Source: Struthio camelus
Taxonomy: Eukaryota; Chordata; Aves; Struthioniformes; Struthionidae
NCBI RefSeq assembly: GCF_040807025.1
Contig: NC_090944.1
Coordinates: forward strand, 118,250,738-118,314,737
DNA length: 64,000 bases
Direction of reading: 5' to 3'
The position numbers and the translations under genes were made by a program. The number at the start of each line of letters is the position of its first letter. Position 1 is the stretch's first letter. Below, piece after piece: positions 13,537 through 23,300 of the stretch. The notes under the pieces are model-generated. The model worked only from the letters and a program-made list of their open reading frames with translations. It did no database searches and had not been told where the DNA came from.

Positions 13537-14335
13537 TTAGGACTAGGGGTTCCTTGCCTTCTCGCTTGAGTGACTCCAGCACTATGTGGAGCGGCTGGGA
13601 AGGCATTACTCTGCTTGGCTCATTGGTATTCTCATCATAAACTATGATTTCTTTGGAAAAGATCCTCTTGAAGGAGTCCTTGCCTTCCCGGCAGGAGATC
13701 AAGTCCAAGACAGTGATCTTGCCCTGCTGGAGCCTCCTCCGGCTGATCTTGTCGGAACAGTTAATGTGAACAGCCCCTTGAATGTGGCTCTTATTATACT
13801 CCATGAAAGGCCTGCAGTCAATGATGACAGGCCCTTGGTTCTGCTGGTGGCTCTTGCTGCATTTGGTCATCTTCTTTGCCAGGTCATTGGGGTAAATGAT
13901 TTTTATGCTAGCTAGTTGCTTGGTTGTGCCCGAGACCGGGCTCCCGACTCCACCCAGCGGGCTCAAGCTGCCGGCGTTCTCATTGCTGTTGACCATTTGG
14001 TTGGCAGGGCAGGCAGTAGAGGCTCCGGTGTGGGCACTGCTGGTGCTCGCTTGAGTTTGGGCCTGAGTGTCCTTGTCGTATGTTGCCACAGTGCAGCAAC
14101 TGGCACTGCTGCATCCACAACTCAGGGAGCGTGCAGAGCCGTTAGATGAGGGCATATACGTGAGATTAGCAGTCTTGAGGGACACGACAGCGGTGCCAAG
14201 CAGACTGGAGTGGCTCTCACTGGCAGAAGAGACGGATTCAAGATAGCTAGAGTCTAAACAAAGGTTGAGATCCTGAGGTCTCACTGGCCTTGAAAGTGCC
14301 ACTACTACCCTGTCGTCTAAAGGAGACGGAGGCAT
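13534..14335 (-). CDS. DUSP10: DUSP10 / MKP-5, first coding exon (residues 1-267 plus first base of codon 268)
   Basis: DUSP10 is a dual-specificity phosphatase that inactivates p38 and JNK. The exon starts at ATG 14335-14333 with MPPSPLDDRVVVALSRPVRP, the family N-terminus, and ends in EPLVLKG at a phase-1 donor. Residues 1-140 are a Ser/Thr-rich N-terminal region with a Cys cluster (CGCSSASCC, about 73-81). From about 143 runs the rhodanese-like MAPK-binding (CH2) domain: IKIIYPNDLAKKMTK, then VIIDCRPFMEYNKSHI (170-185), then the basic docking motif SRRRLQQGK (198-206), then VLDLISCREGKDSFKRIF. The catalytic domain is absent because it lies in later exons outside the window. An in-frame TGA at 14371-14369 with no ATG between fixes the start. 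No frameshift or stop is seen. The start context is weak (C at -3, C at +4). The N-terminal linker differs most from the mammalian protein I recall; the CH2 domain looks nearly unchanged. Confidence 0.97.
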
Positions 14336-14379
14336 GAGGAAGCTGAGAACTAGCAAATCAAGAAGAACTCAGGATCTAC
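14336..14379 (-). other. DUSP10: 5' UTR part of DUSP10 exon 2, with acceptor just upstream
   Basis: On the minus strand a long T tract followed by CCTTGCAG (AG at 14381-14380) makes a strong acceptor. The exon begins at 14379 with GTAGATCCTGAG and there are 44 untranslated bases before the ATG. They contain TGA in the DUSP10 frame (14371-14369) and TAG in another frame (14352-14350), the latter 14 nt before the start codon. The acceptor is seen directly; that a separate leader exon is spliced here is inferred from it. Confidence 0.85.
14350..14379 (-). other. Second part of a candidate upstream ORF (exon 2 segment)
   Basis: If the proposed exon 1 is spliced to exon 2, frame 0 from the leader continues as GTA GAT CCT GAG TTC TTC TTG ATT TGC TAG, nine codons then a stop. 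The stop ends 14 nt before the DUSP10 ATG. The reading frame is seen directly; use depends on the splice model. Confidence 0.4.
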
Positions 14380-14557
14380 CTGCAAGGAAAAAAAAAAAAA
14401 AGGGAGGGGGAAGGGAGAGAAGAGAAAGGTGATGAAAAAAGATCACAGGGTCATGCAAGTCTACAATCAACTTCCCAATGCTTGTAACCCATCGTAATAA
14501 TTATTAGCTCACTGTGGTTTGCTGACCTTTCCCGATCTTGCAGTGAATACTTCAGCT

Positions 14558-14575
14558 ATTTGCATGAATGCAAAT
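14558..14575. promoter_or_regulatory. Inverted pair of perfect POU octamers
   Basis: The sequence is ATTTGCAT, GA, ATGCAAAT: two perfect octamers facing each other with a 2-bp spacer. ATGCAAAT is the classical Oct-1/Oct-2/Oct-4 site, and POU proteins are known to bind close inverted sites as dimers. It lies about 180 bp upstream of the DUSP10 coding exon within the proposed intron 1. The motif is seen directly; function is inferred. Confidence 0.45.
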
Positions 14576-15798
14576 GGCACACAGAATATACAACGAGCTT
14601 AGACTGTGCAGCTACACCCAGGAGGAGGCATTTGTCTACATGCAGATGGTGCTGAGCTATTCTGAAACACCGCTGCAAGGCATGCAACTGATAATGATAA
14701 AGAGGCATGTTCTCTTGTTTCCCTCGCAGTAAGCAAAGGAAACAACTACTGGACTGACTCTACAGCTGGGAGGAATGCACAGCAGCTGAATGTGTCAGTG
14801 GTGATGCATAATTTTTCCAGCTTGCTGGAATAAAATTAGCTTTTGAATAAATTCTCAAAGACAGTTGCAAACTTAACTACATTCAGCTACACAAAAAAAA
14901 AAAAACAACAAAAAAGAGAGACAGAAAAGGAAAATTAGGCTTTGAAAATCTTGACAGAATGCCAGTGCACGCCTTGAACTTGCATCTCCCCATTATAGAA
15001 GTTAATTCAGTGTCAGTTAAAGCCCTCCAGCTAAAGGCTAGGGGAGGCTTGTGTTCTCCAGCAATCTCAGAGGCAAGAGTTCCCCTCTCCGGCATGTTTC
15101 AGGGCTTCTTAAAATAAGGGTCCGCTCTACTCCCAAGGTCGCAGTCTTCACAATCGTTAGCCTGTCATTTGCTAAGACACAACACGCAAGATTAAAAAGC
15201 CTTCCCTTCCAGTTAAAAGGAAAGGAGAAGAGTCTGAAACAACCCAGAAGATGCAGACAATGCCTCCCCTTCCCCAGCAACTGGCAGAGCAGCTGATGCT
15301 CCCGTTTGAAAGTACATGATAACAACAATTTAACTAACACAACATTTCCATCAAGAAGCATCTACGTGCTAGTAAAATTGGTCCACCGCCTCCGTCAGCT
15401 TCACGTTGGCCCTGCCTTAAAAGGCAGAGATGTCCCTCTTTTTGACTAAGTAGACCTTCTCTCAGGGCAGCACAGAGAATACAGCCTTCTTCCCTTAGCC
15501 TTTAGCCACAACCCCTTTACAGAACAGATCTGAAGACACCTGCAGAGCAAGGAAAATACCGCGGCTGCGAGCCCAAATGACAGCAGATGGGGTCTCCCAG
15601 CTCAGGCAGAGCAACCTTCACTGTGCAGCCCACAGCGAAGGCTCTTCCAGCCTATCTTTGCCGTCCTGCCTCCCCCACCCCCGCCTTTTGCTTGCTAAAT
15701 AAATAAAACAAGCAAACTCTAAGCGCTTTCAGCTAACACAATTTTTAAAAATAAGCCAAATCATCCACTTTCCCTTGCTAGGGAGGGGGAAGAGGGGG

Positions 15799-15806
<8 letters not shown>

Positions 15807-15830
<24 letters not shown>
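15807..15830 (-). repeat. (GA)12 tract next to an A run
   Basis: Twelve GA units preceded by an A run and followed by GA-rich sequence. On the gene strand it is a CT/T-rich polypyrimidine tract just downstream of the proposed exon 1 donor. Confidence 0.95.
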
Positions 15831-15838
<8 letters not shown>

Positions 15839-15981
15839 GGAGACAACTCAAGCTTTAGTCCCAAACACGGAGGCGCTGCCCGCCCGCAGGACCCGCTCGG
15901 GTCACAGACGCGCGCTGCCGCCCGGACAGCCGCGCACCGCCGCCCACCCGCCGAGCCCGCGCCGCATCGCACCGCACCCAC

Positions 15982-16013
15982 CGTCGAGACGGCACGGGAC
16001 GGGTCGCGGCCCC

Positions 16014-16072
<59 letters not shown>

Positions 16073-16125
16073 CGCGCGCGCCGCCCGCCCCGCGCCCCGG
16101 CCGCGCCGCGCGCCGCCCGCACCAT
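15982..16125 (-). other. First part of a candidate upstream ORF with a 19-alanine tract
   Basis: A minus-strand ATG at 16125-16123 has A at -3 and G at +4, a strong Kozak context. It opens 48 codons (start MVRAARGAAGARGGRRAR), then 19 alanines read from the CAG repeat in the GCA frame, then RGRDPSRAVST, ending exactly at the proposed donor in phase 0. Joined to exon 2 it would make a 57-residue arginine/alanine-rich peptide. The same frame has an earlier ATG at 16278-16276 that would lengthen it if transcription starts further out. Translation is unproven, and GC-rich sequence easily makes open frames. Confidence 0.4.
16017..16070 (-). repeat. Pure (CTG)18, read as (CAG)18 on the DUSP10 strand
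   Basis: Eighteen uninterrupted CTG units, 54 bp, inside the CpG-island promoter and probably in the 5' leader. On the gene strand this is CAG, frame-dependent Ala, Ser or Gln if translated. Uninterrupted triplet tracts of this length are usually polymorphic. Confidence 0.97.
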
Positions 16126-16269
16126 CCTCGTTACTTTCTCTTTTGCTACAAGCGTAAATGTACGGCTCCCGGGGGGCGGGGCGAGCGGCCCCACCGCCCA
16201 ATGGGAGCGCGGCGCGCCGCGGCTGGGCGGGGCCAGGAGCGGCCCGGCCCGCCGGGCCGCGGGAGGGGG

Positions 16270-16278
16270 TGATGTCAT
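16270..16278. promoter_or_regulatory. CRE/ATF-like site
   Basis: TGATGTCAT, one base from the TGACGTCA CRE/ATF consensus, seven bases from the CCAAT box at 16285-16289. An ATF/CREB or Jun/ATF site would suit a stress-inducible phosphatase gene, but binding is inferred only. Confidence 0.4.
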
Positions 16279-16284
16279 TGCCAG

Positions 16285-16289
16285 CCAAT
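16285..16289 (+). promoter_or_regulatory. CCAAT box (NF-Y type)
   Basis: CCAGCCAATCGG in the CpG island. A second CCAAT is at 16198-16202 (GCCCAATGGGAG). Both read on the plus strand, that is reversed relative to DUSP10; NF-Y works in either orientation. Confidence 0.5.
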
Positions 16290-19200
16290 CGGGAGGGCGC
16301 GGCGCCGGCCCGCGCCCGAGGGGAGCAGCTGCTCCCCATTGACAGGCGAGGGCAGCCGGCGGCGCTGGCCCCGCCCCCGCGCCCCCGGGTCCCTGCGCCC
16401 GCCGGTCCCGCCCAGGGCTAGCCTATGATAAAGGGCCAGCGGGACTACCGACCACCTGCAAAGCAGTTGAGGAACAGCTAGTCCCACCGCTCCCAGGGCG
16501 TACAGGCACCGGGAAGGCGCGCTTGCTGAAGGAGCGGACGTCTGTGTCGGCTAGGCAGTGAGCACGGGGTGATCCCTCCTTCCCCACCTCCACAGCAAGC
16601 AGGTCCGTGATGCGCAGTGGTGCTGAATCAAGGAGGCTTCTTTTTAAGTGTATTTCCAAATAATCCTGTTCTAACAAAAGGAAGCCTGCGCAAGATGCTT
16701 CAAGTAGAGAAGCAACACACTCCCTGAACGGAAGCTACAAATGACTGGGAGTGCAAAGCGGGTCCTTTGCATGTAGTTCAGAGCCTGCTAGGCCTGTAAG
16801 TCTCTGCCTGCCTGACCTCTATATTAAAGATGAATATAGTTGCTCCGTGTTATGCAAATTCAGATCATCCAGCTTCTGGCATACTGCCAGTCCAGTCCTT
16901 ATCAGGCAAAGATCATGTACATTTGGATTAGACTAAACTTTCCCAGGGTAAAAAGGAAAGTGATGTAGGCTTGAGGATAAGCTTTTAGGAACCAGTTACT
17001 CAGACGAGCATAAGTCCCTTCCGTCCTTTCCGTCAGACCTTTGACATGGGAGAAATAATGAGCTCTTACCCTTGTTACGGGTACACTACCAGGCAAAAGG
17101 TGAAAATCGATTTTCAAGCTGTACAGATCTACTAATCAGACACTAGAGCACTCTCTGGCAGCAGCATGAGATTTTTTCATTCTTTCCTTCCCCACTGTGC
17201 AAAATCCATTTTAGTATTTCCTGGTTCAGCAACAATATCTCATCATGTATCTATCCAGCACATCAGAGAAAACGAAAGTCTCATTGCCACCCAGGCAATC
17301 CAGCGGGCTGACAGAATGATGCATCCCACCCCGTCCTCTCTGTCTGCAAAAGTGCCAGGAGAATCTCACTTACAACGAGGAATGCAAATCCTTCAGTCTG
17401 GAGCAGGGGAGAAGGTTAAAGCAGATAAGATTTTGTTAATATCATAACCTCGAACCCAAATTAGTGCCCGAGAATTTGGGTTCTGGGGTGAATCTGCAAA
17501 ATTCATTTTTCAGCTGGGATTTGCAAACTGTGACTACCAATCCTACTTGTAGTTGGATTACAGATAATCCAGAAGTAGTGTTAAAATGCAGTAAAATCAG
17601 CTTTCAGCAATTTGGAATTAAAAAAAAAGACTCATGAAAACAGGTAGCAAGATTTCAAAGGTCCTGAATACTTGATTTTTTTGATGAATAGCTAAAAGTT
17701 AAAAGCCAGGTCCAGTTGTTCTTTTCACAGCTGTTCTTTAAACAATCAGCTTCTTTCCCGTTAACGTTCCTTGTAAGACACTGATTCATTCAACACAGAC
17801 TCATACTTAATGGTCTCCAGTTTTGCTTTGCCACAGTAGGGCAACAGTTCTACTGCACACTGGAGAGAAAAGAAGAACTGTAAAATGTTCCAACACGCAA
17901 CAGTTTGACCTCTAGAAATCTCTGCTCCTTATATCTACTGAAGGTAAGCAGGTACATCCTGAGCAAAGATTTTGAGCAGGTTGAATCAGGGAATAGCTTC
18001 ACTCTCACACCAGCAAAGACAGTAGTCCTGTCTGGAGGTATTACTTTCTGAAGGCTTATAAAATACAAGTCATTGTGATACCCAGTAGAAAGGAAAGTTG
18101 TACTTTTAATACCAGTGTGCAGTTGCTTCATGAACAGCTCCCTTCCCCAGCAACACAGCGAAGAGATTAATTGAGAAATGCAACGGTCTCAAATTCTTCC
18201 GCAAACTTGGTTCAGTTCCCCTGAGGTGCCAACATGAAACACCGCTGCAGTTTTTTCATACTCTCTGTTCCTCTTTGTTGGTGACTTGCTGAGGTTAACA
18301 TTAGTCTCACCACAGAGGCGAAGGTTAGCTCGTACTTCCCTCAAAACTGTCCTTTCAGGCTGTCCTCAGGCTTAGGGAAGGAGCTCCCCACAGGTCTGTG
18401 CTCAATTCACTGTCTGAAAATGGTCTTCCCAACCACGGGAGCTGGCAACTGTGTTTCTGTGCTTGGGCATCCTCCCCAAATTAGACATGTCCTAAAGCAA
18501 ATATTTGCTAGAAAACACTTAGGATCATTGACTTAATATGGTAGCTAACTTTCACTTTCTTATCAAATTTCTCAGCACTAACAACACGCTCTGAACAAAT
18601 GTTTCATGAATTGCTTATTCGAGGAGCTAAACCTAGCAGAACAGCTGTACAGAACTTGCTGGAAGCAAGCAGTACTCGGTTCTGAAGGAGATCAACTTTT
18701 GCCAAGTCTTCTTACAATGCAAAGAGAGGCCAAATGTAATTTTGTCTTATATTTGACTTAGATTTATACTTTTAAAAGAACGTTGACCATAAGGGATATA
18801 GTTGCTATTCATCTGCTCTTTCAGAGGACTTCCTAGAGAACTTTTACTGACTTCATCTTTAATATATTTTCTTTTCCTTTGACATAAGGCTGGCCTTTTT
18901 CCTGCTCACCGAAACCACAATCCACTCTGGGGTTTTTTTTTTTTTTTTTGAGCATATTCAATGAACAGCTTTCTAAATACTTTTACTTTCTAGGCTTCAA
19001 TATACAGAAGAGACACAACTTATCTATCCCGTAACAACTAAACTTTTATTTTCCAGAAAATGTACAAGAATTCTTGCTACGACAGCTGATAGATCTCAGT
19101 CAAATTTCCACTTCCAGAAGTAGCAGCACATGGGATTTTGACATTCATTTTCTTCAAATGCTTTGGCCGTCAATGTGCACACACTCTTTGCAGAAATCGC

Positions 19201-20109
19201 AAGCAAAGTGAAATCCTTTCAGAATTCAAACAAATCCTCACAAACCGTGTCACACTGTACTAACCACGAAAAACCCAATCAAACCCGTTCAAGCTAACAA
19301 AAAGGGTAAAGATTGCTAAATCACACTGGAAATTTAGCAGATGTGAAAAAGAGGCCATTAAATTCTCACCAATGACATAGAAATCATTTAAGTGCTCTCA
19401 AACTAAAGAGTCCCTTATTATTGACGGATCTGCTCCATTTGAACCATTCTTTTATCTTCCACCCTACAATCAGGGACCTTTTCTCTTGTTTGGAAGTAAA
19501 CAAAAATTTCACCTTGGCCAACACAGCGATGCACAGCACCTGTCCTGTGTATAAACAGAGATGAAGCTCTACAGCCCTGTCCGCTCTTAACATTCAAATC
19601 TCCTGCTAAGCGATGTGTAAAGAAAGGATGTGAGGTGATTTACCAGACAGTGAATCCCATCGTGATGACTGCTCCACGCTCTCTACTCAGGACGGATTGC
19701 AGAACGAGGCATTTCTATTTCAATTGTTGTAAAGAGCATTTGGCTACGTCGCGCTCTCAGACATAGGTTGATGTATTTCAGAGAAGCAGAGTAACAACCA
19801 AAGCTAGGTGTTCACTGTAACAGGCTGTGCGAAGACGTAATAGAAGACAGGCCCTCTTCCCACCTGAGACCACGATCTAAACAGAGCAAAGAAAGTTCTC
19901 AGTTTTACAGGAAAATGATGGACGGCAAGGAGAATTCAACCTTGAGTGAGAGTGTGCTTTAAGAGGACCAGAAACTGAGCACCTCTCCCCTATGTCCGTA
20001 AGCACCCTCCTCTCACCTCATGGCAGAGGACCAAATCCAGTGATAGTGGTGGGGTGTGTCACCTTCACCCACATGTCCAAGACACACATACGATCATCTG
20101 CAGGTGTAC

Positions 20110-20335
20110 ACAGAGATGGTAATGGCTTGCATTTCTGTAGCAGTGCTCTCGGAAGGTGCTCAATGTGCCTTGCAAATTGAAGTTATTTTAGTTTTAGAAA
20201 CAGGAAGCAAGAGGTTGAATTACTTTTCCAAAGTTACATAACAAGGTGAACAAAGTTACATTACATGGTGAAACAGAAAATAAGGACACTTGTGGAAAGC
20301 AAAGGTGCTAACCAACATGAGATTTAAATATCAAA
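20110..20335. repeat. MIR/L2-type remnant
   Basis: The order of motifs (AAGGTGCTCAATGTGCCTTGCAAA, then GAAACAGGAAGC, GGTTGAATTACTTTTCCAAAG, then AAGGTGCTAACCAAC) follows the usual layout of ancient MIR/L2 3' sequence with many substitutions. It carries an internal 22-bp tandem duplication. Confidence 0.55.
20229..20272. repeat. 22-bp tandem duplication
   Basis: Two adjacent 22-bp units (20229-20250 and 20251-20272), each starting CAAAGTTACAT and ending GGTGAA, with two mismatches. It lies inside the MIR/L2-type remnant. Confidence 0.9.
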
Positions 20336-23300
20336 CCCAATATCTTGTATTTAACGGCTATAGGGTGTCTGAGTGGGTCTGTACAGCAGCAACAGCAGCT
20401 ACAGCACAGTCATATCATACACCCTAGTCCCAGCCCAGGCACAGGCTTGGCATGGAGAGTCTTTGCGTGGGAGCCTGCCCGAAGACATTATTCTGCAGTG
20501 ACAATCTGTGCTGCTGCCCTACCGCAATCCAGACGCCTGTCAGCAGCCAGCTAAGGGACGGATCAGCCCTCCAGCCAGCTTTCTGCAGGCTCAAAGTCCA
20601 GCACAGAAGATCTCCAGCTCAAGGGCTTCCCTTTCCCACAGTGAGCCACAGGACTGTTCAGGCAAGGAATAGCACCAGCACCCAGATGCAGTGGTGAACA
20701 CCACTGCTTAAACTATACAACGCATGTGGTTACACAGGTGAAGTCAACAATTATCTGTTGACCTTCATAAATGTTCCAATTTTACTCTCAGTCGCTGCTG
20801 TTGGGCTGTGCTCAGACATTCACCTCGCAGCCCTTTCTGCTGCGTGCAGACATCCTTGCATCCCTGGTGCTTGGTAGCACATCTCTGCTCAAGACAATTA
20901 CATGAGCGCTCTGAGCCACTGCAGGCGAGCTGCTGGCACTGGTGGCTCCATGAACAGAGGTGCAATCCCTTCTGCCCGCAGAGAGTGGGGGCAGACGAGG
21001 ACTGGGAGGAGCAGGTAGTGATTCAACACCTTTAACCAGCAGAACTAGAGTGAGAGGGTGATTTGTGCTCACAGCCTTATTTATAGGATGCCATTAAACA
21101 AATGGAGTTATAGATTGACATTGTAATTCCTCTACAGGACATTTCCCCACAGGTTCAAAACAAATATATTTCCACTTTCCGAGCAGTATATGCCAGCCCT
21201 AAAACAGCAGATAAATGACTAAACAGGAGTTTGCTTCAGTAAAGTAAGGTACTTTTTCAAACCTACTTGGGTCACACTTGCTCTTCTGTATTTAAGCTAG
21301 ACCAGCCATGGCTAGCTGCAACCTGGCCTGGAACCTCAACAAGACGGATATAGATTTTTTTGCAGACGTTTCATCATTATGGTTTCCCTGTTTAAGCAAT
21401 TGCTCACAGTTATGAACCTCCTCAGTGTAACATGTACCATAGGGAGCAGAATAGACTCCTGTCTCAAGAAGTCTTCAAGTGTACTTCTGGAGCCCGTGTA
21501 CAGCCAGCGTAAAGCCGTGCAAGGAGCTCATCAACAAGAGAGGACAGATGGCACATCTGTGCCTTGAAGGAGTGTAAATTAGAGACAGGGAGGGAACAAG
21601 TATGGAGGAGGAAAAGAAAAAGGGACCTGCTTTCTGAACATTTTTAAAGCGCCTACCATACAAACACGTGGTCTTAGTTCCTTTTCTTAGGATAAGATCC
21701 CTCACTCTGTCTCTCCTTAGGATAGCTAAAGGGGAAAACATCAGTGATGGGGAGCAGAGCTAGAAAGCAAGAGGAACAGAGAAACTTCAGCTGAAGTCAC
21801 TTCTACAGTCTGTTCAGCACTTTGGGGGCATAAAGGCTAGTCCATCCTAGCTTAAAGAAAAGAAATTAGGGAGAGTGAATTATTAAAATCAGCTCTATAG
21901 AAAAATAAGTGCATAAGTAATTGCTGCCCTGACAATAACTGTGAACGGAGAAAGCAACACAGCTATTGGCAGGCAGCTGGGCCAAATTCCACTCTCCACT
22001 GCACCCAGACAACCCTATCGATTCAGTAAGAGCAACATCTGCCTTTCTGCGTGCTTGCACAAGGTCTCCTTCCCAGAGGCAAATATCCAATTGTCCTGTC
22101 CTGCCCTGGCAGCCTGGGATCTGCAGATGGACGTGCATGTGGTGGGTGAGGGCACAGCAGTGCTGACACAGGGGGAAGAGGGCTCCTTCATGGTCCCCAG
22201 GTGAGAGGTGCTCTAAGTATGTTCCCAGGCAAACCTAAACCCTGTGCCCCTTTGCAAAGCGGAGTAAGGCCAAGCCCTTTCCTCCCTATGCTGTGGCGGA
22301 CCGCTACCTGCCTGCCAAAAACGACAGCTCTTGGCCTTTATTGTGGCGTCCCTCCTGGTTTTTCTTTCTCAGGCTAAGAGGCAGCTCCTCCCTCCCAACC
22401 TACAAGAGTGAAAATACCATCCTTTCCCCTTAAAAAGCACATTGCATATTTCTCTCTCCACCCCCATAAACAAAAGGGGAAGCAGGACAGGAATATGACC
22501 TTTATGGCTTATCTGCACTTGGAAGTGTGCCAAAACAGATCTTTGGAAATAGTTGCTCCCAAGCGCTGCTGTGGCTGTTTCAGCAGCTGCATCTGTATGG
22601 CCCTCTGTTCAAGAAGAGCAGCTTTCTTAGGTGAGAAGGTTCTCTTCTCCCCCAAAACAAGTTCCTACACCAGAGTTTCCATCAGGACAGTTTCTTTGGT
22701 CCTAGTCTGCCTGCAAACACTAGCCAGGATCTGAAGGTCAGGGGTGTGAAAACGTGCAACACTGGACTGCCAAATCAAGATCCAGCAGACAGTGGGTGTG
22801 TGTCTTCATAGCAGAACTGAACTTTTACCACTTCCCTTCTTTTCCATTACCAACCTGTCTACCTGGGGGCAAAGCACAGCCAAAGTAACTAGTGTTAGCA
22901 GCCCTGGTTCTTAAGTAACTTTTTGCCAACCAATGTAAGCCATTGCCAAGCACCTTCCCTGCATCACTTCCCACCTCTTGCTGGTGTTCCTGCCTCGCTG
23001 CCTGCACTGTACCGGTGCACACATGTGTACAGGCATGCGGTGCAGAGAGCTGATCCTTTCAGACAGAACCCAGCAGAAAGGCCCCAATTCCTCTTCCTCT
23101 ACCCCCTCTCCACCAGATCAGTTCTCTCCTTGCACTGGTTGCACCTAAACAGCACAGGGGCAGCAACGAGCAGCCAAAGATTGCTTGCTTCATCCAGGGT
23201 AGGCAGCACTTGCCCCTGCCTAGGAGCAAAGAGCAGAAGAGCTTCATTGGCAAAACACTACCCATGCAGGAAAACCACCGGCTTCAGTCCTTTGCTGGGA

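Larger units (their letters stand above)
14380..15981 (-). other. DUSP10: Proposed DUSP10 intron 1
   Basis: The right boundary is the proposed exon 1 donor (GT at 15981-15980); the left boundary is the strong acceptor at 14381-14380. The interval holds a pair of perfect octamer motifs (14558-14575), an A-rich stretch near 14890-14920 and a GA/CT tract at 15807-15830. No protein-coding signal is seen. The left end is secure; the right end depends on the donor call. Confidence 0.55.
15982..16200 (-). other. DUSP10: Proposed DUSP10 non-coding exon 1
   Basis: The lower boundary is a donor-like site on the minus strand, ACG|GTGGGT, matching the consensus at seven of nine positions and the best donor I see in the CpG island. 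The upper boundary (transcription start) is only a guess from CCAAT boxes at 16198-16202 and 16285-16289, which usually lie 60-100 bp upstream of a start. The exon would include the CAG repeat. A leader exon is expected because the coding exon starts at an acceptor. Confidence 0.45.
15850..16430 (-). promoter_or_regulatory. DUSP10: CpG-island promoter of DUSP10
   Basis: A block of very high GC and dense CpG about 1.5-2 kb upstream of the coding exon, unlike everything else in the window. It holds GC boxes (16173-16182, 16225-16232 and, reversed, 16369-16380), CCAAT boxes (16198-16202, 16285-16289) and a CRE-like TGATGTCAT (16270-16278). There is no TATA box on the minus strand at a useful position. 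This is a typical TATA-less CpG-island promoter. Edges are approximate. Confidence 0.85.

Noticed and set aside
13586..14149. Plus-strand open frames of 109 and 77 codons
   Set aside because: They are antisense shadows of the DUSP10 coding exon and show no family resemblance.
14336..14356. Seven extra N-terminal residues on the DUSP10 frame
   Set aside because: That frame extension begins at TTG, not ATG. There is no ATG between it and the TGA at 14371-14369, and the family starts at MPPSPLDD.
15778..16339. Minus-strand open frames of 145-166 codons as a stand-alone protein gene
   Set aside because: They run through the GC-rich promoter, the CAG repeat and the GA tract. The composition explains the open frames; only the short uORF reading with splicing is kept as a candidate.
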